Origin: Ascaphus truei
Taxonomy: Eukaryota > Chordata > Amphibia > Anura > Ascaphidae
DNA length: 64,000 nt
Direction of reading: 5' to 3'
Assembly (NCBI GenBank): GCA_036426205.1
Contig: CM071570.1
Location: 77,328,547 to 77,392,546 of the forward strand
The notes beneath the pieces were generated by a model. It saw only the letters and a list, made by a program, of their open reading frames with translations, was not told where the DNA came from and did no database searches. This document shows positions 11,418 through 23,394 of this stretch, in pieces. The position numbers were made by a program, and so were the translations under genes. How positions within the stretch are numbered: the first letter of the stretch is position 1; the number at the start of each line of letters is the position of its first letter.

Positions 11418-12806
11418 GGCTCCACGGAGAAAGGATAAGAGAGACGTTAACAAATGAGTGTCACAGGGCAGCCACAAGGGAGAATGAATCACAGTTCCCA
11501 AAGCCTATAAATTGCACTGTCTCAGAGCACAGCTAAAATTAGGTATGAATTTGGCTACTTGCAAATGAGAAGTTATGGGCCATTTGTCTCCGAATCAAAA
11601 TATTAGACTGCAAATAGAAAGCTTTTTATGAAAGCATATGTATTTTTTATAGCCTAAACCCATTAATTCTGAATAAGCCCAATGATGCTAAAGATTATGC
11701 AGCTGAAAGCCTTTACAGATCAATATGGGTTTTTCAGAAAACACGCGTGGCATACAGCATTCATGAAGCAGCCAGCCTGTGGTCTCCTTCAGGGCATGTA
11801 AAATGTTACGAACGAAAAGGATCATCACGTTATAATTGTACATTACTAGAATCCATGTTCTACAGACCCTTATTAAATTTAGATATCAAATGCTGAATTC
11901 GGACTTGGATAAAAGTGGCACGTGGGCATGGGTGAATGAGCCATGCAACCACATTCAGATTGATTAGATGGGATTTTAACCAAGGAGAAAAAAATAAAAA
12001 TAGAATCAGTGTTATTTGTTCAGCTCATAATGTATTAGCTAATTTCACAGCTTGTAACGACAAACTAGAGTTAACCACTTCACTGCCAGAGGTGCAATGC
12101 AGATCCTCCCACTGGAAGCAGAGAAGTTAAGGTAGAACAGAACCACTGACTAAGTGCCACATGAGGAATTACACATGATGAAGCATCTCAGAGTGGGCTT
12201 TCTGGTTCTATGCTTCCTTAATACAAGCTTACCTGTGAACGTAGCTTCTCATTAAAGGCATTAGCGGAAGTCAAAAAGGTGACATGTTCAATTCACTCAT
12301 TTGCATGTCCACACAGCAAATTGGTTGCTACAGTCCTGAGCACTTCTAATTTTAGCAAACAGCCTAGAAATAGTAGAATACATCAATTTTTACACATGGT
12401 AACCTTAAAATATGCCCAGCATTCAACACTGTTCAATCTCCAATAGACAATTCCAAATGGACTAAGCATGATTGTATTTCAGTGGATGGGGTTGTTCTGT
12501 AAAATTAAACCAGTCTCTTATGAATGAGTCCTAAAAAAAAAAAAAAATAAGATTGAGCACAGGTGGTGTGAATCACTCATTTAGACAACCATCTGTGCTG
12601 TAAGCATTCTTAAAATCTGACCTGTTGAGGGGTGGGGGTTCTTGAGGACTAGCGTTGGGAACCACTGCTTAGACTAAAGCCCACCATTTGATCAGAGGAG
12701 ATGGGTACATTAGCTACAACACTTTAAATTGCATGGTCTTCTTACAGGTACAGAAATCACATTACACAACCAGGCAGTGATACAAAGTTCCACATGTATT
12801 ATTTCC
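11418..12806. other. No feature recognised
   Basis: AT-rich, repeat-poor by eye, with one A run (about 12533-12547). No exon supported. Confidence 0.35.
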
Positions 12807-12960
12807 TTTTTTTTTTAAACTCCATTTTTATTGAAGGTTTACATATTTGGAGAAAATCATGAAATCAAATAAAGGGGGATGGTGAGAGGGGAAGAGAGGG
12901 GAGGGGGAGGAGACATTCAGTTAGTCCTATACAGATTAAGATTCTTGATTCTTAATCTCA
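12807..12960 (-). mobile_element. Possible LINE 3' end, antisense
   Basis: A T run followed by CCATTTTTATTGAAGGTTTA and a GA/GGGG-rich segment has the same layout as the antisense L1 tail at 7000. No coding remnant was confirmed. Confidence 0.3.
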
Positions 12961-13415
12961 CTTTATAAATCCTAGAAGCACAAATGCTTGCAATGGTGTT
13001 CTGAACCCATAATTAGTATGTCAACAGATTAAGATGCAGGAAGATTATACATTACAGAAGGTCTTTAAACATGATTATGTACAGCAGAAAGCCCGACCAA
13101 CAAACCTGGGAAAAAGTATATGCGATTAAATTCTTACTGAAATACTACCACACAGGTGTAAAGTGCTACATACCCAAATGAAAGGACCCACTAACTTCCC
13201 AAGTTAGTGAGTCTTTTCTTTCTACTGGAAATAGATCCAATGAGGTCTTTCTCCCTCCTAATAGAGGTAAATGAGAATTTTAATCCTAATAGAGGTATAT
13301 TAGTATTTTATCGGGTAGTGTTAGGACTATTAAATGTTCTGGAACATCCAATAGTACAGAACGTAGCTGCCTGGTCAGGTCCACCGATTCATCTGCAAAA
13401 TCAGAATTGTAAAAG
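12961..13415. other. No feature recognised
   Basis: No gene or repeat boundary could be supported. Confidence 0.3.
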
Positions 13416-13464
13416 TCCAAAATATTGACTAATCCGGCGCTACTACTGATCAACACTTCGATGG
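13416..13464. repeat. Left end of an interrupted foldback element
   Basis: CCAAAATATTGACTAATCCG and the following 25 bases are the inverse of 16211-16265. The element resumes at about 15600. The sequence between (13465-15599) is other repeats, which implies insertion into the left arm. Confidence 0.55.
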
Positions 13465-13551
13465 TAAGCTCTTCGGGGCAGGGACCCCTTTTCCTAATGT
13501 TACTTTTATGTCTCAAGAGCTTATTCCCACTATGTTATTTACATGATTATG

Positions 13552-14218
13552 CACGGAAAGGAGTGTCTAGGATGGCGCTCTCTTGTGGCAATTATAAGTG
13601 AAATTCCACAGATAAATCATATACATTATATAAATAATATACAACCAATGTGCAAACAGGTGATAAATAGTGAATGTGCAAACTAGTCACACACTTTTAA
13701 AATATATGTCAAAGTTAAAATATGTGAACAATTTAACGTGAAGACCTCTACTCAACCTTAGATAGAAGTCATATCCTTATGACTGACGAAACGCGTAGAT
13801 TCCTGAAGCACCTGATAGGGAACTCCAGTGAGGCATCCACAGTTTCCAGGTGGCCGCTACCGTAAGCTATACCAGCCGGCACCTCACAGTAACCAAAGCG
13901 TTGCAGAAGCGTTGAGATCGCCGCCTGTACCCTGACTTATTTTATATATGCCTAAAAGAATGGCCTTAGTGTAAGTGTGCACTCTATAGGCTAGGTTCAA
14001 TGGTGGTCTCCTGTTCTTTTTGAGATTACCCACACGTCCACTGCTATATCTGTAGGCAGTGCATTGACTGGATTTTACCTGTATACACTCACCAGTTTGT
14101 ATAAACATTGAAGTTTTCTACACCTCAACTAAGCATTTTCTTGCTGCATTGCACTATTAGTTTTATTTTTATTTCCACATATGATTAGTTGATGTCCTCC
14201 ACTCCCTTTCTGTGCTGG
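13552..14218. mobile_element. Possible non-autonomous TIR element
   Basis: CACGGAAAGGAGTG at 13552 is the near-inverse of CCACTCCCTTTCTGTG at 14199-14214. The interior includes CTGACGAAACGCGTAG (13783-13798), the motif shared with other foldback elements in this window. The inverted ends are short, so the boundaries are tentative. Confidence 0.35.
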
Positions 14219-14239
14219 AATCCATTTACATGATTATGT

Positions 14240-15298
14240 CACACTAAGAGAATGGAAACAAAAGAAAACAGCGCACAACGCCAAATAGTGAAGCAAATTC
14301 AACAATATATTATAGAATTAAAAAGGGGGTAATATATCTGCGTACATGAAAAAAGTTGGTAAAAGGCATGTAGTGTGTATCACACTGTTTACCACTCGGC
14401 AGCTGTTAGCTGTAGATTCAGGTGCTTGCTTCCCTCTGCTGCTGCAGCTCAGTTGATTCTGGGGCAGGACGTCAGTCTTTTCACTCCCAAGGGGATTTCC
14501 CTTCATGCAGCCAGGTTCAGCAGCTGGTACTGGGGCTCGGTGAAATCGCTCCTGCTTCCTGGCCGATATGAAGCTGCTCCTGTACCTCGGCAGGTGTATC
14601 CTCTGCACAGAGGTTAAAACGCAGCTTGCTGGGGTGCCCTCAGCGTGCCACGGTGACGATCGGGTCGACGGGACGCTGTGTAATGACGTCACTGTCACAC
14701 AGCAGTGGTGGATTCAATAGGGAAGTTTGAAAGTCTTACAAAGCTCTCACAAGTGTCCAAAACAGCACACAATATGGTGTAAAACAGGACAGGGCCAATA
14801 CATAGACAAAGGCCAATGTAAGCAGATATAAGGCAATAGAATGTTACATCCAACTAGTTTCGTAGAATTAACTACTTCAGGGAAGCGGCACCGTGGCACG
14901 CTGAGGGCACCCCAGCAAGCTGCGTTTTAACCTCTGTGCAGAGGATACACCTGCCGAGGTACAGGAGCAGCTTCATATCGGCCAGGAAGCAGGAGCGATT
15001 TCACCGAGCCCCAGTACCAGCTGCTGAACCTGGCTGCATGAAGGGAAATCCCCTGGGAGTGAAAAGACTGACGTCCTGCCCCCAGAATCAACTGAGCGCA
15101 GCAGCAGAGGAAGCAAGCACCTGAATCTACAGCTAACAAGCTGCCGAGTGGTAAACAGTGTGATACACACTACATGCCTTTACCAACTTTTTTCATGTAC
15201 GCAGATATATTACCCCCTTTTTATTCATAAATATTGTTGAATTTGCTTCACTATTTGGCGTTGTGCGCTGTTTCTTTTGTTTCCATTCTTTTAGTGTG
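14240..15298. mobile_element. Foldback element with ~410 bp inverted arms
   Basis: Arms 14240-14653 and 14891-15298 are inverse copies with few differences, joined by a 237 bp spacer. The outer ends read CACACTAAGAG and CTTTTAGTGTG. Open frames appearing on opposite strands in the two arms encode the same meaningless peptide because they are the same DNA. Sequence just inside and beyond the right end (15245-15330) is also present at 40205-40300. Confidence 0.85.
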
Positions 15299-15599
15299 TG
15301 TGGGGTGCTGAGCCACCCTGCGTTTACAGCTGAGACGCCATTATCCCAACACGGTTATGTGGCACTTATTATTTAATGTATAATTATCTCACTGTGGGAG
15401 TTGTGGTTTAATTTTTTATAAATTTTTTATCACTAAATTGATGGTATAGTCACTGCACTGTATTATTATACATTTAAACTTTATAGGTGTTAGGTAGTAG
15501 CGCACAGTTTTGTTTTTATGATTATGGCAGTGTGTTACTGCTGTGAAGCGCTATGTACATTAATGGCGCTATCTACATAAACTATGCATACAATTATAT

Positions 15600-16237
15600 T
15601 AGTGATCGTGTGAACAAATGATCATATAACAAGCAATAAATGTGAATGATATTGGAAACCAGACCACCATGTGATAGTTGTCTTGTCAAGTGACTTGATC
15701 CTCTAATCTATTTTAAGAAGAATCGTGCGAGTAGGATTTTAATTTTACCACACAATAAGACAATTTTAAAATAATTTCTCTATATTTTTCCCCCTCATCT
15801 CTAGCTTGATTGGCTTACTGCTTTTTTTTATTGCAACAGTTACAGCCACACACACCAAAGGAAGAGATTTCAACTTTAAGACCACCCCCACCCCCACGGA
15901 GCACCAGTGCTGAAGCAGATAGCTTGAAAACTTGACCAGTGGGAGCCCTTGACACTGGAGTGGAGAACCCATTCACTAGGGAGTTACTAGCCATTTTCAT
16001 TGAGCAGAGTGTGGTTTATATAGACACAAGGTTCTTTAACATACAGTTTACACGGTGTTTCTCGATTTGTTCTTTTGTTACATCCTCCATCCGATTCCAC
16101 TGGTGTGCAATACCCGGATTAGAGGATCAACATTCATCATGTTAATTCACGATCACCTAGCGGTTTGGTTTCCTTGATCATTCACATTTATTGCTGGTTA
16201 TTTGATCATATCATCGAACACCAATAATTGATCACTA
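15600..16237. mobile_element. Foldback element, main body
   Basis: The left arm 15600-15710 is the imperfect inverse of 16117-16237 (shared words AGCAATAAATGTGAATGAT and GATCCTCTAATC), with about 400 bp between. The right arm continues outward to 16265, matching 13416-13464, so this is the remainder of the element whose left tip was displaced by insertion. Confidence 0.6.
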
Positions 16238-16265
16238 GTAGCACCGGATTAGTCAATATTTTGGA

Positions 16266-17250
16266 CATTTTCTTACTGAAGATTAGATTTTCTGTAAAAC
16301 ACTAATAGTTTAAGGATGAGGATCTGAAAATAGGTTTGCCAAACCTCAAGCTTTAAGCGTAAATCCACAGAGAATAAATAGCATAAAAATGTGTTTTAAC
16401 AGTTAGAATTCCCTATCACGTAAAGCCTTTTTTGGCTCATACCTAGGGTTGATGGTAACCGCACCTCGGAGATTCGCAGGCACAAATCGGAAGCACAACA
16501 CTCCTCCATCCCTGCAATTGGGAACAGAATCGCTACACTAGCAAAGTTATTGCTACACTTAATCATGTTGTCCTGGCACCAGAATGTATGTGGCATAGAT
16601 AACAGCATCGAACATAGCCACCTTGCTCCATAGGAGATACCTCAACAGGGCTCTTATTACTAGTTAAGAAGCCATTATAAAAAATGTAGGCGATTGAGAT
16701 CGAAATAAAGTGGGGAAAACAATTTATGGTGAATTTGTAAAAGCGAGTGCACGTCAAAAAGGCAGTCTTTTAAAATGAAATGAACAATGGAAGGGAAAAA
16801 CTAAGGAAATATTGCTGTAGGACCAACATCTAATGACAGCAGTAAGTTTTTTAATGCAAAACTTGATCACTGAAAGATTAAGAAAGTATTTTTAAATAGT
16901 TTCTGAAGCATCATGCCAATCTGTAAACATTGCAATAACTTAAGGCAGCTTTTATGCAGGATTGATAACATTTTCAGATTGTGTTTCTGTAATTTTTTTA
17001 TAGGGATTGCCGCTTTAGCATTTTTCAAAGTCTGTTTGGATAAAACGGCACACCAAAACGTTGGACTTTAGCTCCTTTCCGGACCTGTAATGTTATCGTT
17101 TGTAAGCAGGGACCTGACCTTTGGTGGGACAAGTTTATGGGAGGCTAAAGGTAGAGAAAGCCATTGAGAGGCAGTCCCAGCCTTTTTTTTCTTCTGGTCT
17201 GAACTGGTACATACGCCTATAACATTATCTGAACTGTGCATGCAATGTCA
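16266..17250. other. No feature recognised
   Basis: AT-rich, with no supported gene or repeat. Confidence 0.35.
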
Positions 17251-17565
17251 TATATAATGAAGGGGCGCTCAAAATTTATTTGCTGCACCCCCACCTTGCC
17301 TGCTCTCCTCACTTAGTGCGCCCGCCACCGCGCCACCCTAAACTTGCGCGGCTTCACATGACCCAACGGAGCCGTTTGACGCTGCGTTGCCATGCACAAG
17401 CTTCTGAATCACTGAAGTGTGGTGCGAGAGGGCTTGCGCAATGCCCCGGCATTTAATTTAATTGCCTTGGGGAAGAGCGTGGGACCTCTGACAACCGCCG
17501 CGCACCCCCCCCCCCCCAAACAAAAAAATTCTAGCGGCCCCCAGTTTGCACACCGCTGATATAAT
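17251..17565. mobile_element. Probable DNA-transposon fragment (hAT-like right end)
   Basis: A GC-rich segment with a C run ends in GGCCCCCAGTTTGCACACCG, which resembles the ends of hAT-like MITEs. A matching left end was not fixed. Confidence 0.3.
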
Positions 17566-17576
17566 GTATACCGTTC

Positions 17577-17702
17577 ACTTATGTAACTAATTTTGTAGCA
17601 TGTAGTATTCTCATCTTAACTCCATGCCCAGGGACATACTTGAAAAAGAGAGATAACTCTCAATGTATTACTTCCTGGTAAAATATTTTATAATAAATTG
17701 TA
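17577..17702 (+). mobile_element. LINE/SINE 3' tail, copy 1
   Basis: GCCCAGGGACATACTTGAAA and the following AGAGATAACTCTCAATGTAT, then a TTATAATAAAT tail, match 60481-60561 in the same orientation. The pattern is a recurring 3' end of a non-LTR element. The clade is uncertain. Confidence 0.5.
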
Positions 17703-17772
17703 GATAAAAGTATTTCAGGATTGATTGAATGACATTTAAAAGCCCTTATAAAGTGGTTCAATGTCCCTCTAA

Positions 17773-18090
17773 GGCTGAGGACCCGTGTCACCGCATGCAG
17801 CGGAGATCCCCGGTCTGCGGGGTGAGCAGTAGGGGAAGACGTGGGGGGGGGGGGGGGGGGTGAGGGGAAGCGTGGCAGTGCGCGCGCATGACGTCACAGG
17901 CAGGTTCACCCTCACTGGCTGAACCACCGGGAGAGCGTGGCCAGCGCAAGTTGTGAGCACAGATTCTGTCTTCAGGGAAATCTGTTCGCACAACACGGCA
18001 GGCAAGGTAGGAAGCGGGCCCGGCCACATTGAGGGCGGCTCTTGTCCTGCAGCCCACTGCCATTGTGGGCACTGCAGCAGGTACCTAGCC
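17773..18090. mobile_element. PIF/Harbinger-like MITE, copy 4
   Basis: Flanked by TAA at 17770-17772 and 18091-18093. The ends GGCTGAGGACC and GGTACCTAGCC are only partly complementary. It contains a G run (about 17845-17860). Confidence 0.45.
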
Positions 18091-18093
18091 TAA

Positions 18094-18482
18094 CCCAGTC
18101 TCCATGGAAATGCTAGAGAATATAAAACTAGATCACCATCAAAAGTAATGGTTAACAATTACTATCACAAAGATTTCATGTATTCAAAAGCTTTCAAAGT
18201 CCATAAAAATGCATGATTGCAGAATAAGCACTTTCACTCAAGCAAGATTGCTGGTGTAAATGTGGCAACTGCATTGCCCACTTATCACAGACTAGAACAT
18301 TGCTTGACACTGACAAAATTCAGTGTTACAAGGCCAACACATACAGTATACCACTGCATAATGCAAACGGCCTGTTACAAAGAACAATGTGATGTTGTAT
18401 ACAAATGTATGTCAACAAACAGAATTGCAGCAAGATCAATTGGCAAAAATGTACCAACTTTAATGGAAATTAGAGTCTTTTA
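18094..18482. other. No feature recognised
   Basis: Unremarkable AT-rich DNA. The plus-strand frame 18217-18483 shows no domain. Confidence 0.35.
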
Positions 18483-21385
18483 AGTTAATCTAAAAACATG
18501 GAAAGGGGGTCCATTTTTTCTGTCCCATAATTCCTCTTTCCCTTTTATCCCTCCTTCCCCTTCAGTCTGATTATTGTCTCTCAAGTCTTTCTTGCTTTCC
18601 AATGCCCTTTAGGTATTTACCGTTAGTTCTCGCGCGCTTTGTCCCCAGTTTTCGCTTGGTCCCCCCTAGCTTTCTCCCCGTATCCCCTTGATTTTGATTA
18701 CTCCCCTATCCTACCATTACCGCTCCCCCCCGTGCTCGAGCTTTTCTCGCGATTCCTACAATTTTGTTGTTTATTGTTTCTCCTATCCACTTCTTTCGTT
18801 TTTTTCGCGCCGTGCCTACGCTTCTTAGCCTAGTTCTCTCTTGGCCTTCTAGCTCTGTTTTTTGCGTTTTCCTCTGTTGCAGTCCCTCAAATTCGTCTCC
18901 ACTCCTGTCTCCGTCTCTCCGCGTCCGCCTCTACTGCTAATTCCGTCATCCTCAGGGTCTTCCTGTTTCTTTTTTCCCTTGTCTTCCTTCCGCCTCTTTT
19001 ATGCCACCCTTCTGCTTCAGTCTTTTTTCTTCTTTTTTCTTGGTCCCCGACATTATTGCCCGGTGTGTTGGTTCGTTTTTTTGATCTGAGGCGTATCTTT
19101 GTTTATAGGTGGTCGGGTCCATGGTGCGCCGCTTTTTGTCCCCTATTTACGTAATTTTCATCGCTTTGTTTTGGTGTGAGTGGAGCGGAATTTTAACACT
19201 CCTACGTCTCCCCGTGGTCATGCTAGTGGTACCCGGTGTCTGGGAGAGCTGCGACTGTTAGTTTTATGCTCCCTCCCGCTTGGATTGCTCAAAAGATTGA
19301 CAACTTGCCGAGACTGTCGCACTGGCGAATGCAAACTCGTCACCTAAAGTAAGATGTATTAGGGTAATGAAGGTAGTCTCGCGTAAGGGTAGAAAATGAG
19401 GATGCGACTATGAGTACAAGGTAGGTAATGGGTAGTGTGGCGTAAGGATTCTACTTCCAATTTGTTATTTTCTCTGTGTTCTCATCTCCTAGATTTTCCT
19501 ATCCCTTTTTACGTCAACGTCTTCTCACCTTTTTTCTTCAGCCCCCTTATTATCCTCACTCTTCCATTTTTTTACCCTCCCACCCGCAACTGTCTACCAT
19601 GCTCCGCCTTCGTCATTCGTTCCCCCTATGGGTTTTCCACGCTGGTTATTTATTCTGCTCGTCCGGCCCCAATATGCTGTCGCTCCTCATGTTTTCCCGG
19701 ATGTCTAATAGGAATTAGCTGCAGCACTACTTTCCCTTGCCTCAGGCTTTCTCCATCTCACCACCCTTTGGCACTCCATCCACCTCTTTATCTTCATTTG
19801 TTATTTTTCTTTTATCCTACTCAATCCCCCCATCTTTGAGATGACCCCCTTCCCTTTCTTCTTATTTCCCCGCTACCTTTGTATCCCGGAGTTTAGTCTC
19901 GGCTTTTACTGGTATTGGCTCTCCTCGTACTTCCCCCTATTCGGCTCTTCTCTACTCTTTTTAGTTCCCCCCCCTTGCCTTACTGGTCTTTAGTCCCTGT
20001 TTTTCCTCCTCCGCTGTCTCTCTCTCTTTCCCTCCTTCTTGGTCTCCCGATGTTCTCATCGCCTTCCGCGTTCCTTACCTTTTTTCATACCGCTTGCTCG
20101 TACCACTTTGCCGCTGTCGACATGAGCCTCTTTCTCGTATAGCCGGTTATCACCTTGCGGTTCACTCGTCTTTTTGGTTCGCCGGGGTTTGTCTCTTCAC
20201 TCCCCCCGCGCTCGCCCGCCGAGTCTTTTATTCTACCGCCGTCCGGTTCACTTCTTTTTTGCGTTACCCGCTCTCCCCCCCCCTACTGTACCCCTTCTGC
20301 TTACTGTCCTCGCCTGGTTCTTAGGGGTGCGGACTTTTCGGCCGGGGCTGCTTTTTTCACTTTTGCGACTCGGGCCTTATTTGTGGCTGTTTAGCTTAGC
20401 CATCGTGTTATCTGTCGGATGCAGTCCCCTGTATAGGGGGGCCTGTCGGGGGAGCGGTTTGATCGTAGTACGGGGGTTGTCGGTTCTTGGGGGAGTTCCC
20501 GGACGTGAGTTAGCTTTGTGGGGGTTGTAGCTGATGATGGGCGATGGCAGGCCTGAGGAGGTTCCCAATTTTTAGTTGTGGTCCTCTGCCCTTTTTGCTC
20601 CACTCTCCTGCCTTCCTTCCGTATTGTTAACAGAATCGCCTTTCCCGTTTCCTTCTTTCTTTTTTTACCACTTCTTGTCTCCTAACTGCTTCTTTTGTTC
20701 ACGGAGGCCAAACCTTATCTACACCTAGCCGCTATGGCGCGCCTTTTCTGTCCCCCTTATCACACCCCACCCTAACAGTACTTTGCGGTCCTCCTTTCAT
20801 CCTTCTTTGAATACTTTCGGCCGCCTTCACCTTAATTTACCTCCCTTATTTTCTTATTGCCCCCTTCCTCTTCGTCTTGTTTATTTTTCTTTTGGATTAC
20901 CCCGTCTGGTTTATTATGGGCCACACACTTCTGTTGCACCCTCTCTTTCCCTATTTCTCCCCCCTCTCGTCTCGTTTCTTCTCGTTTTTCCTACCTCATT
21001 TGCTTCCTGGTCTACTTTCACCCTTCCTTAGTTTAGCCGTCTCACGATGACAGACTCTCTCCTTGTACACCTTTATGCACTCTTGCTCATGTCGGCCCTG
21101 TTATTTGCCTCCTTGCACCATCCGAATCGATGGATCTTCTACGATTCCCCCCCGCCCACGTTCACTTCTCTCGCTCTTTCCCGCTAATGCCCGCTTGTCC
21201 GGTTCCTTCGTGTTTTTGTTTTTAACTCATCGTCTTTTTACGTACCTCCCGTTGATTCGTAGGCTTCACCTTGACCCTCTGCTTCCCCTCCTTATCGTTG
21301 ATTCAGCATTTTTCCCCTACTCTTCTTTATTACTCCCTTTCTCTTTGAGTCGCTGCTTGCCACAGCCCTTTTCTGCCTTGAAGCC
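18483..21385. repeat. 2.9 kb pyrimidine-strand tract
   Basis: The plus strand is overwhelmingly C and T over almost 3 kb, without an obvious tandem period. CpG and single purines are scattered through it, and two less biased islands lie at about 19090-19440 and 20370-20580. The edges are sharp: ordinary AT-rich DNA resumes before 18483 and after 21385. All the long plus-strand frames here (Ser/Leu/Pro/Phe-rich) are products of the base bias. Such sequence can form triplex (H-) DNA where mirror symmetry occurs. The repeat family is not known to me. Confidence 0.8.
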
Positions 21386-21612
21386 AAGAATGGAGTGAAG
21401 GATGAATGTGAGATGGCTGTGCTTGCCTTCTAAGTTAAGCCCTACATATAGATGACATTGCATGCATGTAGATACTTTGATGAAGCTCTCCAGGACAGGG
21501 GATTTCCTTCCCCTGTTGTCCGTTTGTTTGTTGCACTTATTGTACTGTATGGCTCTTTTGTAAAGCGGGGAGTACACTGTGGGCGCTATATAAATAACGC
21601 TATACATACAGA
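21386..21612 (+). mobile_element. LINE 3' tail (L2/CR1-like)
   Basis: TGTACTGTATGGCTCTTTTG, then GGGCGCTATATAAATAACGC, is the typical end of vertebrate L2/CR1-type elements. No coding remnant precedes it. Confidence 0.45.
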
Positions 21613-23162
21613 ACTTCCTGCCGGCATATCACCTGTAAAAATTCATCAACTGGAGACCAGAAGATCTCCAAGACATTTAATTGTAACAGATAGGATGGTC
21701 TCCTGATTGAAGGCAAGTTAAAGAACTTTGGTGAGTACACACGTGGCACCAAAAGGTTCATTAACAGGATATCAAACAAGATTAAAATACTGGAACAGGC
21801 TCTGCTGGATTTGACAGTATAGTTAGAGTCAAACTGTAATGCTACATGAAGCAGTTGGAGAAAAGATGCCAGTTAACTGCAGTAGTTCGATATGGGCTGG
21901 CTTGGTTGTCTGGCATTATGCCAGGAGGCTTTCTTATGTTCCATAATGCTACTTTTATTTAATTTTCGCTTCTCAATTTGAAACAGACACCATAAATAAG
22001 TCATGCAAAATTGAAAATTATTTTGCAAAAAAATAAAAAATAAATAGAAGTGTTGAGCCATTCAGAGAAAATGTATTTATGACAATATAAACCAGTAAAG
22101 CCAAAAGACATTAGGGATAACAAAAGAATAAAAAAGGGAAAGAATTTTAGCAGCAAAACAGAGAGCAACAGTTAAGGAATATGGAGTATATTGCCACATA
22201 GTAGTCTTTGGGTGTTGGTGCTCTCCAAATACGACAAAAATATATCTTTTATAAACGAGGTTCAAAGTTAAGCAGATCCACCCCCAGAAAACAAGAACTC
22301 TAAATAAAAAAAAACCCACAATATTATATTACAAAAACATATTTAAAAATGCGGCAGCCTAGGTCAACATCCCTCCATGTTTTTTTTTTTTTTTAAAGAC
22401 TTGGCAACATAGGGACTGGGGCGAGTCGGCCCGTTGTGTGATTGATGTCACTACGCTGTACATTTGGAAAGAGATGTTGGCGTTACCGTTGCTATGACGA
22501 TGGTGATACCACCACAAGCACGCTCTTTTCCTGCCTCCCGACACTTTTTAAAGCGGCTATGCCCATTGCGCAGTCAAGGTTGGGCAAAGAACTTCCTGCC
22601 CAAACCGTCACCCGTATTTTTAGTATGTTTTTGAAAGTCATAAAATAGTTTTATTGAATTAGAGTACAGAGGATATATGTTTTAATTGTTTACGGTGCTT
22701 GCCTGATGGTGGTTTCCAGCGAGCCTCTCTGCACCCGGATCTACAAAGTTGTACATGCGCTTTCAAATATATGATTTACACAAACTAGCACAAGAGCCTC
22801 AGGAAAAAAAAGGCTGTGGTTTAAGGGAAAGATTGGCCTCAGGCAAACACACCTAGCACCATTAGAAAATGCTAAATCTTGCTTATCAATAAGAGTGTCA
22901 CAGTTTTAGAGGTTAGGAAAAGCACAGATCTGTAAAAACATGTAGTTTTTTGTAGTGGTTGATGACCAACCACACCACAAGTGAGTCTAACTACCCATTA
23001 ATCCATTCTCTTCAAGGGACGTTCTTCTCTCCCACCCCCTCCCCAATCATATCGCAGAAAGAGTAGCAGAAGAGATCAAAAATTAAAAAAGTGAAAACGG
23101 GTTTTCCATTTAGTTACTTGGGGGGGAAAGACAGGTGAAAAAATCCAGTGTGTTTCATGTTG
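21613..23162. other. No gene recognised
   Basis: AT-rich. A 24 bp word at 22079-22102 recurs at 24342-24365. A T run lies at 22380-22394. Minus-strand frames at 22077 and 22359 have no domain. Confidence 0.35.
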
Positions 23163-23394
23163 CAAGAAGATAGATGCCAGAGGCGGCTCCTAAAGATGTC
23201 AGACTCACCAGGTAGGATGGTAAAATCAATTTATTAAACTACATAAAACAGATACTAACAAGACTAGGTCTCCTAGTCATGTCTTGTTAGTATCTGTTTT
23301 ATGTAGTTTAATAAATTGATTTTACCATCCTACCTGGTGAGTCTGACATCTTTAGGAGCCGCGCTGGCATCGATCTTCTATCTTCCTGTCTACA
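23163..23394. repeat. 232 bp near-perfect palindrome (foldback)
   Basis: The two arms, each about 115 bp, are inverse copies meeting at GACTAGGTCTCCTAGTC (23262-23278), so there is essentially no spacer. Differences are confined to a few bases near the outer ends and a three-base insertion near the centre. Confidence 0.9.

Noticed and set aside
13783..13808. Functional hammerhead ribozyme
   Set aside because: The CTGACGA and GAAAC words overlap without a stem II between them, so the catalytic fold cannot form as written.
14318..15170. Similar open frames on both strands
   Set aside because: They are the two arms of one inverted repeat, translated twice.
19435..20530. Several Ser/Pro/Leu-rich frames in the pyrimidine block
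   Set aside because: All frames on that strand lack purine-starting stops because of base bias; different frames are open at the same place.
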